Below are positions 1 to 7,953 of a stretch of DNA of 64,000 nt, piece after piece. The position numbers and the translations under genes were made by a program. Position 1 is the first letter of the stretch. Every line of letters begins with the position of its first letter. The notes beneath the pieces were generated by a model, which was not told where the DNA came from, did no database searches, and worked only from the letters and a program-made list of their open reading frames with translations. Source of the DNA: Leifsonia xyli (GTDB lineage Bacteria > Actinomycetota > Actinomycetes > Actinomycetales > Microbacteriaceae); NCBI GenBank assembly GCA_001647635.1, contig CP014761.1:2232001-2296000 (forward strand). Direction: 5' to 3'.

Positions 1-1146
1 CAGGTCCTGAGCGGCGACCTTGGCGGCGAGGATGCTGCGCAACGCCACAGCCGTGGCGCGCTGCTGCGGCGTGGTCACCCGCGACGCGAGCCGGGAAACC
101 GAGCCGAGCACGTCCACGGAGGGGAAATGCCCGATCACCGAGAGTTTCCGGTCGAGCACGACGTGCCCGTCGAGGATGGAGCGCGCCGCGTCCGCGATGG
201 GCTCGTTGTGGTCGTCGCCGTCCACCAGGACGGTGTAGAGGCCGGTGATGGAGCCGGTCTCGCCCGTCCCCGCGCGCTCCAGCAGTTGCGCCAGCAGGGA
301 GAACGTCGACGGCGGGTAGCCGCGGGTGGCCGGAGGCTCGCCCGCCGACAGGCCGATCTCGCGCTGCGCCATGGCGACGCGGGTCAGGGAGTCCATCATC
401 AGGACGACGTCGGCCCCCTGGTCGCGGAAGGCCTCCGCGATGCGCGTCGCGGCGAACGCGGCGCGGAGACGCATCACCGCGGGCTCGTCGGAGGTCGCGA
501 CGACCACGACCGAGCGCGCGAGCCCGGCGGGACCCAGGTCGTCCTCGAGGAACTCCCGCACCTCGCGGCCCCGCTCCCCGACCAACGCGATCACCGAGAC
601 CTGCGCGTCGGTGCCGCGGGCGATCATCGACAGCAGCGACGACTTGCCGACGCCGGATCCGGCGAAGAGGCCGAGTCGCTGCCCGCGTCCGGCGGTCACC
701 ATGGTGTCGAGTACGCGGACCCCGAGGCCGAGGGGCTGCAGGATGCGCGCGCGGCGCATCGCGTCGGGCGCGCGGTTGCCGAGGTCGACGAAGCCGTCCG
801 GCTCGATCGGTCCGCGCCCGTCGACGGGACGGCCGAGCGCGTCGATCACGCGTCCCAGCATCCCGCGCCCGGTCGGCACGAGGAGCGGCGCACGGACCGC
901 TCGCGCCGGCGCACCCGCGGCCACCCCGGTCAACGGGCCGTACGGCATGACGCGCACGCGATCGGCCGTCGTCGCGACCACCTCCGCGTGCACACCGGGT
1001 TCCTCGCCGATGACGACCACGTCGCCGATCGCCGCGCGAAGACCCTCGAGCTCGGCGCCGAGACCCACCACGCCGGTCACGCGGCCGACGCGCTCGACGC
1101 CGGCGGCCGCGACGGCGGCGTCCCAGCCGGTCAGCACGGCGCTCAC
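1..1146 (-). CDS. fliI: Flagellar export ATPase FliI (3' end cut by window edge)
   Basis: FliI is the hexameric ATPase of the flagellar type III export apparatus, on the cytoplasmic side of the basal body. On the minus strand I read a Walker A GSGVGKSS at about 635-660 and the Walker B region ADVVLMMDSLTR at about 385-410, both typical of FliI/F1-beta relatives. The GTG start at 1146 overlaps the fliH stop (GTGA), so the two are translationally coupled. 382 codons are visible; the family is usually about 440, so roughly the last 60 residues lie outside the window. It is the last visible gene of the flgB-fliI operon. Confidence 0.9.
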   Translation of the reverse strand, partial: MSAVLTGWDAAVAAAGVERVGRVTGVVGLGAELEGLRAAIGDVVVIGEEPGVHAEVVATTADRVRVMPYGPLTGVAAGAPARAVRAPLLVPTGRGMLGRVIDALGRPVDGRGPIEPDGFVDLGNRAPDAMRRARILQPLGLGVRVLDTMVTAGRGQRLGLFAGSGVGKSSLLSMIARGTDAQVSVIALVGERGREVREFLEDDLGPAGLARSVVVVATSDEPAVMRLRAAFAATRIAEAFRDQGADVVLMMDSLTRVAMAQREIGLSAGEPPATRGYPPSTFSLLAQLLERAGTGETGSITGLYTVLVDGDDHNEPIADAARSILDGHVVLDRKLSVIGHFPSVDVLGSVSRLASRVTTPQQRATAVALRSILAAKVAAQDL

Positions 1147-1748
1147 GAGAGCACCTCGCGAGCGCGTGCGAGCGCCTCGCCGACACGCGCATCCAGCCAG
1201 CCGCCGGGCAGTTCTCCGATCGCGTCGCCACGGGCCAGCGTCGGATCGGCGACCAGGCGCACGTCCTCCGGTGCGAGCCCGGCCGCGCGCAGCTCCTCGG
1301 CATCCGCGGGGTTCAGCCGGACGACCGGCACCGCTCCCCCGTCCGCCGCCGCCACGACGCGCTCGACCGCCGCGCGCGCAGCCGCGACGCGGTCGCCCAG
1401 GGCCACGCCGACCACAGCGGTCGCGAGCTCGAACGCCGCCTCCACGAGAGCGGACTCCGCCTCCGCGAGAAGCGGCACGGTCGCCTCCCGCAGCTCCACC
1501 GCGGCACCGCGCAGCGCCCGAGCGAGCACGGCGATGTGGTCGGACGCCTCGGCGCTCTCGGCCGCGCGCGCGTCCTCCGCGCCGGCCAGCCAGCGCTCCT
1601 GCTCCTCCGCCGCCGCACGGCGCCCCTCGGCGAAGCCGGCGGCGTACCCGCGGGAGCGGGCGGCCGCCATCGCGGCACGCTCCTGCTCCGTCTCGGCGAG
1701 CACCGGGACGGCGAACGGCTCGAAGGCGAGCGCGGCGTCACTCGACAT
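1143..1748 (-). CDS. fliH: Flagellar assembly protein FliH
   Basis: The 201-residue protein is rich in Ala and Glu, with a long predicted helical or coiled region (about residues 20-130) and a C-terminal domain containing RLNPADAEELRAAG, which fits the FliH/YscL stator-like regulator of FliI. FliH binds FliI and docks the ATPase complex to the export gate. The assignment rests on these features and on its place between fliG and fliI, since FliH is poorly conserved. The start overlaps the end of fliG by 11 bases and the stop overlaps the fliI start. Confidence 0.8.
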   Translation of the reverse strand: MSSDAALAFEPFAVPVLAETEQERAAMAAARSRGYAAGFAEGRRAAAEEQERWLAGAEDARAAESAEASDHIAVLARALRGAAVELREATVPLLAEAESALVEAAFELATAVVGVALGDRVAAARAAVERVVAAADGGAVPVVRLNPADAEELRAAGLAPEDVRLVADPTLARGDAIGELPGGWLDARVGEALARAREVLS

Positions 1749-2748
1749 ACGCGTCCTCGTCCCCGCGCTGCACGGTGATCGCGCCGGTGGCCTCCAGGTC
1801 GCGGATTGAGCGCACGATCTCGGCGCGCGCGTCCTCCACCTGCGAGACCCGAACCGGGCCCAGGATGCGGACCTCGTCCTCCAGGATCTCCCGATTGCGC
1901 TCCGACAGGTTCATGGTGATGACCTCGGTGACCGCCTCGGTGGCGCCCTTCATCGCGACCGCCAGCACCGCCGCGTCCACACCGCGCAGCACCTGCTGCA
2001 CGTCGCGGGACTCGAGCCGGACGAGGTCGTCGAACGTCAGCATCCGCGAGCGGACCTCCTCGGCAAGCTGCGGGTCACGCTGCTCGAGTGCCTCCAGCAG
2101 GGCCTTCTCGGTCGCCGCGTCCGAGCGGTTGATGATGTCGACCAGGGGCTGCACTCCCCCGACGGCGTCGGACGCCGTGCGCGAGGAGACGACGGCGCTC
2201 GCCCGCTGCTTGAGCGTCTCGGCGACGACCCGGACGGCGTCCGGGCTCGGCGATCCCATGGTCGCGATGGCGTGCGCGACCTCGGTGCGCGTGCCCTCCG
2301 GCAGGCCGGCGAGGATGCGGGAGGCGTGGTCCGAGCGCAGATGCGCCAGCACGAGGGCGCAGGTCTGCGGCAGCTCGCCGGAGAGCAGCATCTGCACCTG
2401 CGCCGGCTCGACCGCGTCCAGGAACTCGAACTGCTTGCCGGCGAGGTTCGACGCGACGCGGTTCAGCACGCCGGTGGCACGCTCGGCGCCGAACGACGCC
2501 TCCAGCAGGCCGACCGCGATGTCCCGGCCGCCGCGGGTGGTCGTCGCGCCGCGGGTCGCCAGGTCGTGGAACTCGTTGAGGGCCTTCTCGGCGACGGTCG
2601 GGTCCACGCGGCGCAGACGGAGGATCTCCGCGGTGATCTCGTCGGCCTCCTCGTCGGAGAACTGCTTCATCACCTGGGCCGCGCGCTGCTGGTCCATGTT
2701 CATGAGCACCACGGCGACCTTCTGCGCGCCGGTCAGCGTGGCGTTCAT
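1738..2748 (-). CDS. fliG: Flagellar motor switch protein FliG
   Basis: FliG is the rotor protein that binds FliF and interacts with the stator. The 336-residue product is the normal length and has the N-terminal QKVAVVLMNM segment, the middle region with PQTCALVLAHL (EHPQT-like), and a C-terminal domain with LTFDDLVRLESRDVQQVLRGV and charged residues in the torque-generating helix. The ATG overlaps the fliF stop (ATGA). It lies in one operon with fliF and fliH. Confidence 0.95.
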   Translation of the reverse strand: MNATLTGAQKVAVVLMNMDQQRAAQVMKQFSDEEADEITAEILRLRRVDPTVAEKALNEFHDLATRGATTTRGGRDIAVGLLEASFGAERATGVLNRVASNLAGKQFEFLDAVEPAQVQMLLSGELPQTCALVLAHLRSDHASRILAGLPEGTRTEVAHAIATMGSPSPDAVRVVAETLKQRASAVVSSRTASDAVGGVQPLVDIINRSDAATEKALLEALEQRDPQLAEEVRSRMLTFDDLVRLESRDVQQVLRGVDAAVLAVAMKGATEAVTEVITMNLSERNREILEDEVRILGPVRVSQVEDARAEIVRSIRDLEATGAITVQRGDEDAYVE

Positions 2749-4346
2749 ACGCCGGCCCGATCATCCATGAGGCTGCGGAGGAACTCGGCCGTGCGCTGCG
2801 GGTCGCGCTCGGCGAGGGCCTCGATCTCCGCCTTGCGCCGGGTGGCCTCAAGCTCGCCCGGGTCCGGGATGTCCGGCACCGGGTCGAGCTGCATCGGGAC
2901 GGTCGGCGCGGCCTGCTCGAGCGCGATCGGGAACAGTCCGCCCTCCAGGGCGAGCGTGTCCGCGTCCTGCGCCAGCTCGGCGTTCTCCGCGGCACGGCGG
3001 CGACCGCGGCGGATGAGGATGAAGGCGATGATCGCGACGGCGACGACGGCCGCGGCGATGACGGTGGTGCGGATGATGCTGGTCAGCTGGTCGGCCGCCG
3101 CCGCATCCTTCGCCTCCTGCAGCGCCTTGGCCGCCTCGGTGGCGCCGGCCTTGCTGAACGGCACCATCTCGACGCTGACGGAGTCGCCGCGCTTGATGTC
3201 GATCCCGGCCGCCGCGTTGACGAGGCTGCGGACCTCGTTCGCGCTGACGCCGCTCACCGCGTCGGAGTTCAGTGCGACCGAGACCGTCTGCCGGTTGATG
3301 GCGCCGGCCGGGATGGTGCGCTGCTCGGTGACCTTGTCGACCGCGTTGTCCTTCGTGTTCGACTCGGAGTTGAAGGTGCCGTTGCCGTTGCCGCCGTTCG
3401 GGACGGCGATGTTGTCGGGGCCGAGGACGCCGGCGCTCGTACCGCTCCCGGAGCCCGTGTAGGTCTCCTTCTGGGTGGACTCGCTCAGCGACGGCGCGTT
3501 GGTCGGCGTCGTGTACGACTCCTCGGTCCGCTGCGCCGACTCGGTGCTGACGTCGGCCGCCACGGCGACCGTCGCGTTGCCGGCGCCGACCACCTTGTCG
3601 AGCATCTCCTGCACGGCCGACTTCACGCGGGTCTCGTAGTCGCTCGCCTGCTTGTCCGCTCCCCCGGTCGCACCTCCGCCGACCGTGCTGAGCACGGTTC
3701 CGTCGGCGTCGACGACGGCCACATCGGTCGGCTTCATGCCGGGCACGGCGGCGCTGGTGAGGTGGACGATCGCCTGCACCTGGTCGGCGCTCAGCGTCAC
3801 GCCGCTCTGCGGCTCCACGAACACGGAGGCCGTCGGGTCCTTCTTCTCGGCCGCGAAGACCGTCTCCTCCGGGATGGCCAGGCGCACGGAGGCGGTCTTG
3901 ACGCCCTTCATGGCGCCGATGGTGTTCGAGAGCTCGCCCTCCATCGCCCGCTTGTACGTGACGTTCTGCTGGAACTCGGAGGACGTGACGCCCATCTTGT
4001 CGAGCAGCGAGTAGCCGCCCGTGTTCGTCGCGGGCAGGCCGGCCGAGGCGGCCTTGATCCGCTCGTCGTACACCTTCTCCTGCGGCACGAGGATGGTCGA
4101 GCCGCCGTCGGTCAGCTGGTACGGCACCCCGTCGGTGCGCAGCTGGTCGACGATGGCCGAGGCGTCGGACGCGGCCACGCCCGAGAACAGCGGGGTGTAC
4201 GACGGCTGGGACGCCCACATCGCGATCCCGGTCGCGCCGAGGGCCACCACGGCGATGCCGATGATCGCGATGACCCGCTGGGCCACGCTGAAGCCGCGGA
4301 TCGTGTCGCCGAGCCGCCGGAAGAAACTGGTCACCTGCTGGGGCAT
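2745..4346 (-). CDS. fliF: Flagellar M-ring protein FliF
   Basis: FliF forms the MS-ring in the cytoplasmic membrane. The 533-residue protein has a transmembrane segment at about residues 20-45 (VIAIIGIAVVALGATG), a large extracytoplasmic part with ring-building motifs including the YKRAMEGELSNTI stretch, a second membrane segment at about 428-448, and a cytoplasmic tail ending in RDPQRTAEFLRSLMDD, the expected FliG-binding end. The start overlaps the fliE stop. The linker is Ser/Thr/Gly rich, as is usual. Confidence 0.95.
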   Translation of the reverse strand: MPQQVTSFFRRLGDTIRGFSVAQRVIAIIGIAVVALGATGIAMWASQPSYTPLFSGVAASDASAIVDQLRTDGVPYQLTDGGSTILVPQEKVYDERIKAASAGLPATNTGGYSLLDKMGVTSSEFQQNVTYKRAMEGELSNTIGAMKGVKTASVRLAIPEETVFAAEKKDPTASVFVEPQSGVTLSADQVQAIVHLTSAAVPGMKPTDVAVVDADGTVLSTVGGGATGGADKQASDYETRVKSAVQEMLDKVVGAGNATVAVAADVSTESAQRTEESYTTPTNAPSLSESTQKETYTGSGSGTSAGVLGPDNIAVPNGGNGNGTFNSESNTKDNAVDKVTEQRTIPAGAINRQTVSVALNSDAVSGVSANEVRSLVNAAAGIDIKRGDSVSVEMVPFSKAGATEAAKALQEAKDAAAADQLTSIIRTTVIAAAVVAVAIIAFILIRRGRRRAAENAELAQDADTLALEGGLFPIALEQAAPTVPMQLDPVPDIPDPGELEATRRKAEIEALAERDPQRTAEFLRSLMDDRAGV

Positions 4347-4651
4347 CAGGCCTGCATCCGCATGATCTCGTTGAACGCGTCGACGGCCTTGTTGCGCACG
4401 CCGGCGACGAGTTCGAGAGTGACCTGGGCACGGGTGGACGCGAGGGTCGCGTCGTGGATGTCGTCGAGGTTGCCGGTGACCGCCTTGATGGCGAGGGTGT
4501 CACTCGTGCTCTGCAGCTTCTGAAGGTTGTCGACGGCGCCCGTGAGCGCGTTGCCGAACGACGCGGCGCCCGTCCCGGTCGTCGCCTGGGTCGCGGCGAG
4601 TCCGCTCGCGGCGCTGACGCCGGAGACGGCTCCGATGGCGGGGATGGGCAT
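4346..4651 (-). CDS. fliE: Flagellar hook-basal body protein FliE
   Basis: FliE joins the MS-ring to the proximal rod. The 101-residue protein has the FliE pattern: a Gly/Ala-rich N-terminus, then FGNALTGAVDNLQKLQ, and a C-terminal TLELVAGVRNKAVDAFNEIMRMQA resembling the conserved FliE end. Its ATG at 4651 overlaps the flgC stop and its stop overlaps the fliF start, so it is tightly coupled in the operon. Confidence 0.92.
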   Translation of the reverse strand: MPIPAIGAVSGVSAASGLAATQATTGTGAASFGNALTGAVDNLQKLQSTSDTLAIKAVTGNLDDIHDATLASTRAQVTLELVAGVRNKAVDAFNEIMRMQA

Positions 4652-5043
4652 CAGTTCCTCCCGATCTGGAGCGCTGCCTGGTAGGTCTCTTTGGCGCGGT
4701 CCACGACGCCGGCGTTGGCCTGGTAGCCGCGCTGCGCCATGATCAGCGCGCCCATCTGCTCGGACAGGTCGATGTCGGGGTACCGCACGTACCCCTTCGC
4801 GTCTGCGATCGGGTTGTCGGGCTCGTAGACCATCCGCCCCTCGGCGCTGCCGTATGCGGCACCCGCGACGTAGGCGCCCGAGACGCCCTCCCCCTCCTGG
4901 GCCACGATGTACCGGGCCTGGAAGGCGGCGCCGTCGGTCGGCTTCGCGGTGTTGATGTTGGCGAGGTTGTCCGAGATGGCGTCCAGCCACTTGCGGTGCA
5001 GGGTCAGGCCGGTTCCGGCGATCCCGATGGCGTCGAAGGTCAC
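4651..5043 (-). CDS. flgC: Flagellar basal-body rod protein FlgC
   Basis: FlgC is a proximal rod subunit exported by the flagellar type III system. The 130-residue protein starts with MTFDAIGIAGTGLTLHRKWL, contains the rod-family motif DNLANINTAKP, and ends with QMGALIMAQRGYQANAGVVD-like sequence typical of FlgC. Length is normal. It follows flgB after 23 bases, with a purine-rich segment before the start. Confidence 0.93.
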   Translation of the reverse strand: MTFDAIGIAGTGLTLHRKWLDAISDNLANINTAKPTDGAAFQARYIVAQEGEGVSGAYVAGAAYGSAEGRMVYEPDNPIADAKGYVRYPDIDLSEQMGALIMAQRGYQANAGVVDRAKETYQAALQIGRN

Positions 5044-5066
5044 GTTCAGCTCCTTGTGGGGATCGG

Positions 5067-5408
5067 TCAGGTGGTCTTGAGGGCCGCGCGGACGGCGGAG
5101 AACTGGTTGCCGGCCGCCTGGGAGGCGAACTGGAAGCGCAGAACGGTGTCGACGTTCGACAGCGTCTCGGTGTCGAGGTTGACGTTGTTGCCGTCGAGGC
5201 GCGTCGGCTCGAGGGAGCGCGCTGTCGTCGCGCTGACGTGCCCGTCGTGATCGGCGACGGAGGCGGCGAGGGCGTCCTCGAACGAGACGCGCTCGGCCGT
5301 GTAGCCCGGCGTGTTGACGTTGGCGATGTTGTTCGCGATGGCGCGTTGGCGCGCGGCGAGGCCGTCGAGGGCGCTCGCGAGGGCGGCACTGGTCACGGAT
5401 TCGAGCAC
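5067..5408 (-). CDS. flgB: Flagellar basal-body rod protein FlgB
   Basis: FlgB is the rod protein nearest the MS-ring. The product, about 113 residues, contains the rod-family motif ANNIANVNTPGYTAERVSF and a C-terminal RFQFASQAAGNQFSAVRAAL region. I chose the GTG at 5408 because GGAG lies 7 bases upstream; an in-frame ATG at 5438 would add ten residues but has no ribosome-binding site. It is the first gene of the flgB-fliI operon and is preceded by a sigma-28-type promoter at 5477-5503. Confidence 0.9.
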   Translation of the reverse strand: MLESVTSAALASALDGLAARQRAIANNIANVNTPGYTAERVSFEDALAASVADHDGHVSATTARSLEPTRLDGNNVNLDTETLSNVDTVLRFQFASQAAGNQFSAVRAALKTT

Positions 5409-5476
5409 AGCTGCACTCCAGGGTCGGGGGCGGCCCATCCGTGGCCAGTCGATGAGCGATCCGTGCTCAGGAAGAG

Positions 5477-5503
5477 CTATCGGCCGCTTCTCCCCCGCCG
5501 TTA
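5477..5503 (-). promoter_or_regulatory. Sigma-28 (FliA)-type promoter of the flgB operon
   Basis: Read on the minus strand: TAACGGCG, 11 bases, GCCGATAG. The GCCGATA element is the classic FliA -10, and the spacing is identical to the fliC and flgN promoters in this window. The -10 lies about 70 bases upstream of the flgB GTG. Confidence 0.75.
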
Positions 5504-5506
5504 GCG

Positions 5507-5519
5507 CCCTAGTTCGGGG
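5507..5519. promoter_or_regulatory. Palindrome CCCT-AGTTC-GGGG next to the flgB promoter
   Basis: This imperfect palindrome sits 3 bases beyond the -35 element of the flgB promoter. It matches the two perfect CCCC-N5-GGGG palindromes between fliA and flgN (9879-9891 and 9902-9914). A shared operator is inferred; no cognate regulator is visible. Confidence 0.4.
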
Positions 5520-5763
5520 GACGTTCGGTGCGCGGTTCTCACAACGTCATCCACAGCTTGTACCCCGGTGTGAATTACAACCGTGTGTTTTCGAAGAGAC
5601 CTTCGAACGAGCTACCACGCCGGTAAAATGCCCGGCCAGAGCGCTAATTCGAAACCTGAGAATCTGAGAATGCACACATCCCGCGCGTGTCCTCCACACG
5701 AGAACGGCATTCATCCACGCCTTCTCAACAGGGTTATCCACAGGTGGAGAACGTGTGGGGGAG
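5520..5763. other. Non-coding region upstream of flgB with DnaA-box-like sites
   Basis: About 245 bases without a convincing gene lie between the fliT-like stop and the flgB promoter. There is one perfect DnaA box TTATCCACA (5734-5742), a one-mismatch copy TCATCCACA (5547-5555), and a short inverted repeat TTCGAAG-AGAC-CTTCGAA (5590-5607). G+C is visibly lower than in the flanking genes. Confidence 0.5.
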
Positions 5764-6066
5764 TCAGCCGATCAGATCGAAGTAGACGGGATGCGGCCCG
5801 ACCTCCGACCGGGGTACAGCGCGGACCGCGGCAAGGTGCCGAGCGGTCGTCTGACGCACGTCCTCCAGATACCGGATGGTGTGCAGCTGAGCCTCGAGCA
5901 GACGGGCCGCGCGCTCCTGCAGCTCCGGCGGGATCGGGCCCAGCGCGATCGGCGGACGCCAGGGGACCGGGTCGACGTGCGCGAGGGCGCCGTGCAGCTC
6001 GCTCTCCATCCGGTCGAGCGCATCCGACCAGCCGAGGCTGTCGTCGCGCACCGCCTCAGGCGACAC
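5764..6066 (-). CDS. Small protein after fliS, possible FliT-like chaperone
   Basis: The reading frame of about 100 residues starts with a GTG at 6066 that overlaps the end of fliS, so it is translationally coupled. It is mostly helical in appearance (DALDRMESELHGALAHV and ELQERAARLLEAQLHTIRYLEDV) and ends in VYFDLIG. In many flagellar loci fliT, a small helical export chaperone for the filament cap, follows fliS; size and position fit that, but I see no diagnostic motif. An alternative start is the GTG at 6051. Confidence 0.5.
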   Translation of the reverse strand: MSPEAVRDDSLGWSDALDRMESELHGALAHVDPVPWRPPIALGPIPPELQERAARLLEAQLHTIRYLEDVRQTTARHLAAVRAVPRSEVGPHPVYFDLIG

Positions 6067-6484
6067 CGAGGTCCCGTCCCGTGTCCGTCGCACCGGCCGC
6101 CGGCAGCAGCCCCGCGGCCTCGTGCCAGGTCTGCCGAAGCGGCTCGGCCAGCTCGATGGCCTCGCGCACCTTCGCCGGGTCGCGCTCGATCATCCCGCCC
6201 ACGATGAGGTCAGCGAGGTAGCCGTACAGCTGGAGGAGACCTTCGGCGCCGTCCCACAGGTCGACCCGAAGGCTGCCCGCGAGCTCGGCGACGATCTGGT
6301 CGGCGTGGCGGAGGTTCTCCCACGCGGTCGGCCACTGCTGGGCCGAGAGGGCGGCCTCGCCGCGGCTGAGGTCGAGCAGCAGGCGGTCGTAGAGCATGGT
6401 GAGCAGTCGCGCCGGGCTGGCCGACAGGATGCTGTCGCGGTTGTAGGCGGAGAGCTTGGCCGCCGCCGAGGTGAGGACGTTCAT
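6056..6484 (-). CDS. fliS: Flagellar export chaperone FliS
   Basis: FliS binds the disordered C-terminus of flagellin before export. The product, about 142 residues, has the family pattern: KLSAYNRDSILSASPARLLTMLYDRLLLDLSRGEAAL near the N-terminus, then helices through WENLRHADQIVAEL and LLQLYGYLADLIV. The ATG overlaps the fliD stop; a second ATG lies one codon upstream at 6487. It forms an operon with fliD and the small downstream gene. Confidence 0.93.
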   Translation of the reverse strand: MNVLTSAAAKLSAYNRDSILSASPARLLTMLYDRLLLDLSRGEAALSAQQWPTAWENLRHADQIVAELAGSLRVDLWDGAEGLLQLYGYLADLIVGGMIERDPAKVREAIELAEPLRQTWHEAAGLLPAAGATDTGRDLGVA

Positions 6485-7869
6485 CATGCGCTCGCAGAGG
6501 GAAGAGACGAAAGCTGGCCGGTCAGCCACGAGGACTGGGACTGCAGCTGCTGCAGCTGGACTTCGAGGTTGGCATAGGTCTTCTCGAGGGTGGAGCGCCG
6601 ATCGGCGAGGCGCGTGTCCCAGTCGGTGATCTGGTCGTTGAGGTCTTTGACGGTCGACTGCTCGCCCTTGATGCGCAGCGAGAGCGAGCCGGTGTAGGTG
6701 TCGCTGGCTGCGGTGGAGGCGTCGGCGACGCGCTGGGCGATCGTGGTCAGGGCGCCCTTCACCGCATCCGGATTCGCGGCCATCGCGGCCGTGAAGACGT
6801 CCTGGTCGAACGTCACCGTGCCGTCCCGCTGGATGCTGATGCCGTAGGTCGACGGCGAGACGCCGTTCACGGGGCCGCTGATCGCATCCACCAGCTTCTG
6901 GTTGACGTCGCGCGTGGTCGAGTCGCCGGTGAACGCGCCGCCGGTGACGACCGTGCCGCCCGCGGAGTCGGTGGTGGTGGCGACGGCCTGCTTGGAGGCG
7001 ATCAGCGTGAAGATGTCGTTCACGCTGGAGACGAGCGACTTGGCGGCCGCCGCGAGGCTCGCGTCATCGCGCGCCACCGTCAGCGTGACGGGGGATGTGG
7101 ATGCCGCGGTCACCGTGACGGAGACGCCCGGGAGCACATCCGTGAACGTGTTGGTCGAGCTGGTGACGGTCTGCGCGGCGCCGGTGCCGGCCCACAGCGT
7201 GAGCTGCGCATCCTGGGCGGCACGCACCTGGGCCGCTCCGGGGTCGGAGAGGAGGTTCGTCGCGGTGCCGGCGGTCACATCCGCCGGGGTCCCGCGGTAG
7301 GCGGTGAAGGCGCCGGCGGCTCCGGTCTTCGTCGAGCTGAGCTGCAGGCGGTAGAGCTGCTGACCGGTCGCCGGGTCCAGACCGGCAGCGACCTGGGTGG
7401 CGCTGACGCCGACACCCGCCTGGTTGATCGCGGCGGCGACGTCGGCCAGCGAGGAGCTCCCGGCCGTCACCTGCTTCACGGTGCCGTCGGCGGCGACGAA
7501 GGTGAGCGTCGGCGGCTGGTCCGGCCACTGGGTGAGCGGGCCGGTCACCGTGACCTGGGACTGGGCCAGCTTGTCCACGGTGAAGTCGATGGTGCCGTCC
7601 ACGGCGCCGGTCCCGGCGGTCGCGGTGACGGAGGTGGAGGTGGTGGTCGCGGTGTGCAGATCCGTTCCGGCCGGCTTCGCCAGCTTGGCGGCGGAATCGG
7701 CCAGGGCGGCGACCTTGCCGTTCAGGGTCTGCATCGCCGTGATGTAGGTCTGGGAGTCGGTGACCTTGTTCTTCAGCAGGGTCTGCGGAATCGCCTCCGC
7801 CTGCATGAGGCTGTTGATGAGGTCGGTGGTCTGCAGGCCGCTGATGAGCCCGTCGACGGCCATTCCCAT
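6484..7869 (-). CDS. fliD: Flagellar filament-capping protein FliD
   Basis: FliD forms the cap under which flagellin polymerises. The 461-residue protein opens with MAVDGLISGLQTTDLINSLMQAEA, the conserved FliD N-terminus, and ends with a coiled-coil-like region (LNDQITDWDTRLADRRSTLEKTYANLEVQLQQLQSQ, about residues 405-445). The middle is Thr/Ala-rich and variable, as expected. AGGAGG lies about 11 bases before the start. It is downstream of fliC behind a strong hairpin. Confidence 0.93.
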   Translation of the reverse strand: MGMAVDGLISGLQTTDLINSLMQAEAIPQTLLKNKVTDSQTYITAMQTLNGKVAALADSAAKLAKPAGTDLHTATTTSTSVTATAGTGAVDGTIDFTVDKLAQSQVTVTGPLTQWPDQPPTLTFVAADGTVKQVTAGSSSLADVAAAINQAGVGVSATQVAAGLDPATGQQLYRLQLSSTKTGAAGAFTAYRGTPADVTAGTATNLLSDPGAAQVRAAQDAQLTLWAGTGAAQTVTSSTNTFTDVLPGVSVTVTAASTSPVTLTVARDDASLAAAAKSLVSSVNDIFTLIASKQAVATTTDSAGGTVVTGGAFTGDSTTRDVNQKLVDAISGPVNGVSPSTYGISIQRDGTVTFDQDVFTAAMAANPDAVKGALTTIAQRVADASTAASDTYTGSLSLRIKGEQSTVKDLNDQITDWDTRLADRRSTLEKTYANLEVQLQQLQSQSSWLTGQLSSLPSASA

Positions 7870-7907
7870 GCGGTGGTCTCCCTCCTACGACGTGGTGCGG
7901 TGTGGTG

Positions 7908-7947
7908 CGGCGGCCGGGCGCGCTTTGGGGTCAGCGCCCGGCCGCCG
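7908..7947 (-). terminator. Strong hairpin between fliC and fliD
   Basis: A perfect 14-bp stem (7908-7921 paired with 7934-7947) with a 12-base loop lies 7 bases after the fliC stop. There is no T-run on the minus strand. It probably ends or attenuates the fliC transcript, or stabilises its 3' end, leaving low read-through into fliD. Confidence 0.75.
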
Positions 7948-7953
7948 TGCCTA

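Noticed and set aside
127..2770. Long plus-strand open frames opposite the fliI-fliG region
   Set aside because: They are Arg/Pro/Ser/Ala-rich, have no motifs, and mirror the conserved flagellar genes on the minus strand; a GC-rich shadow effect.
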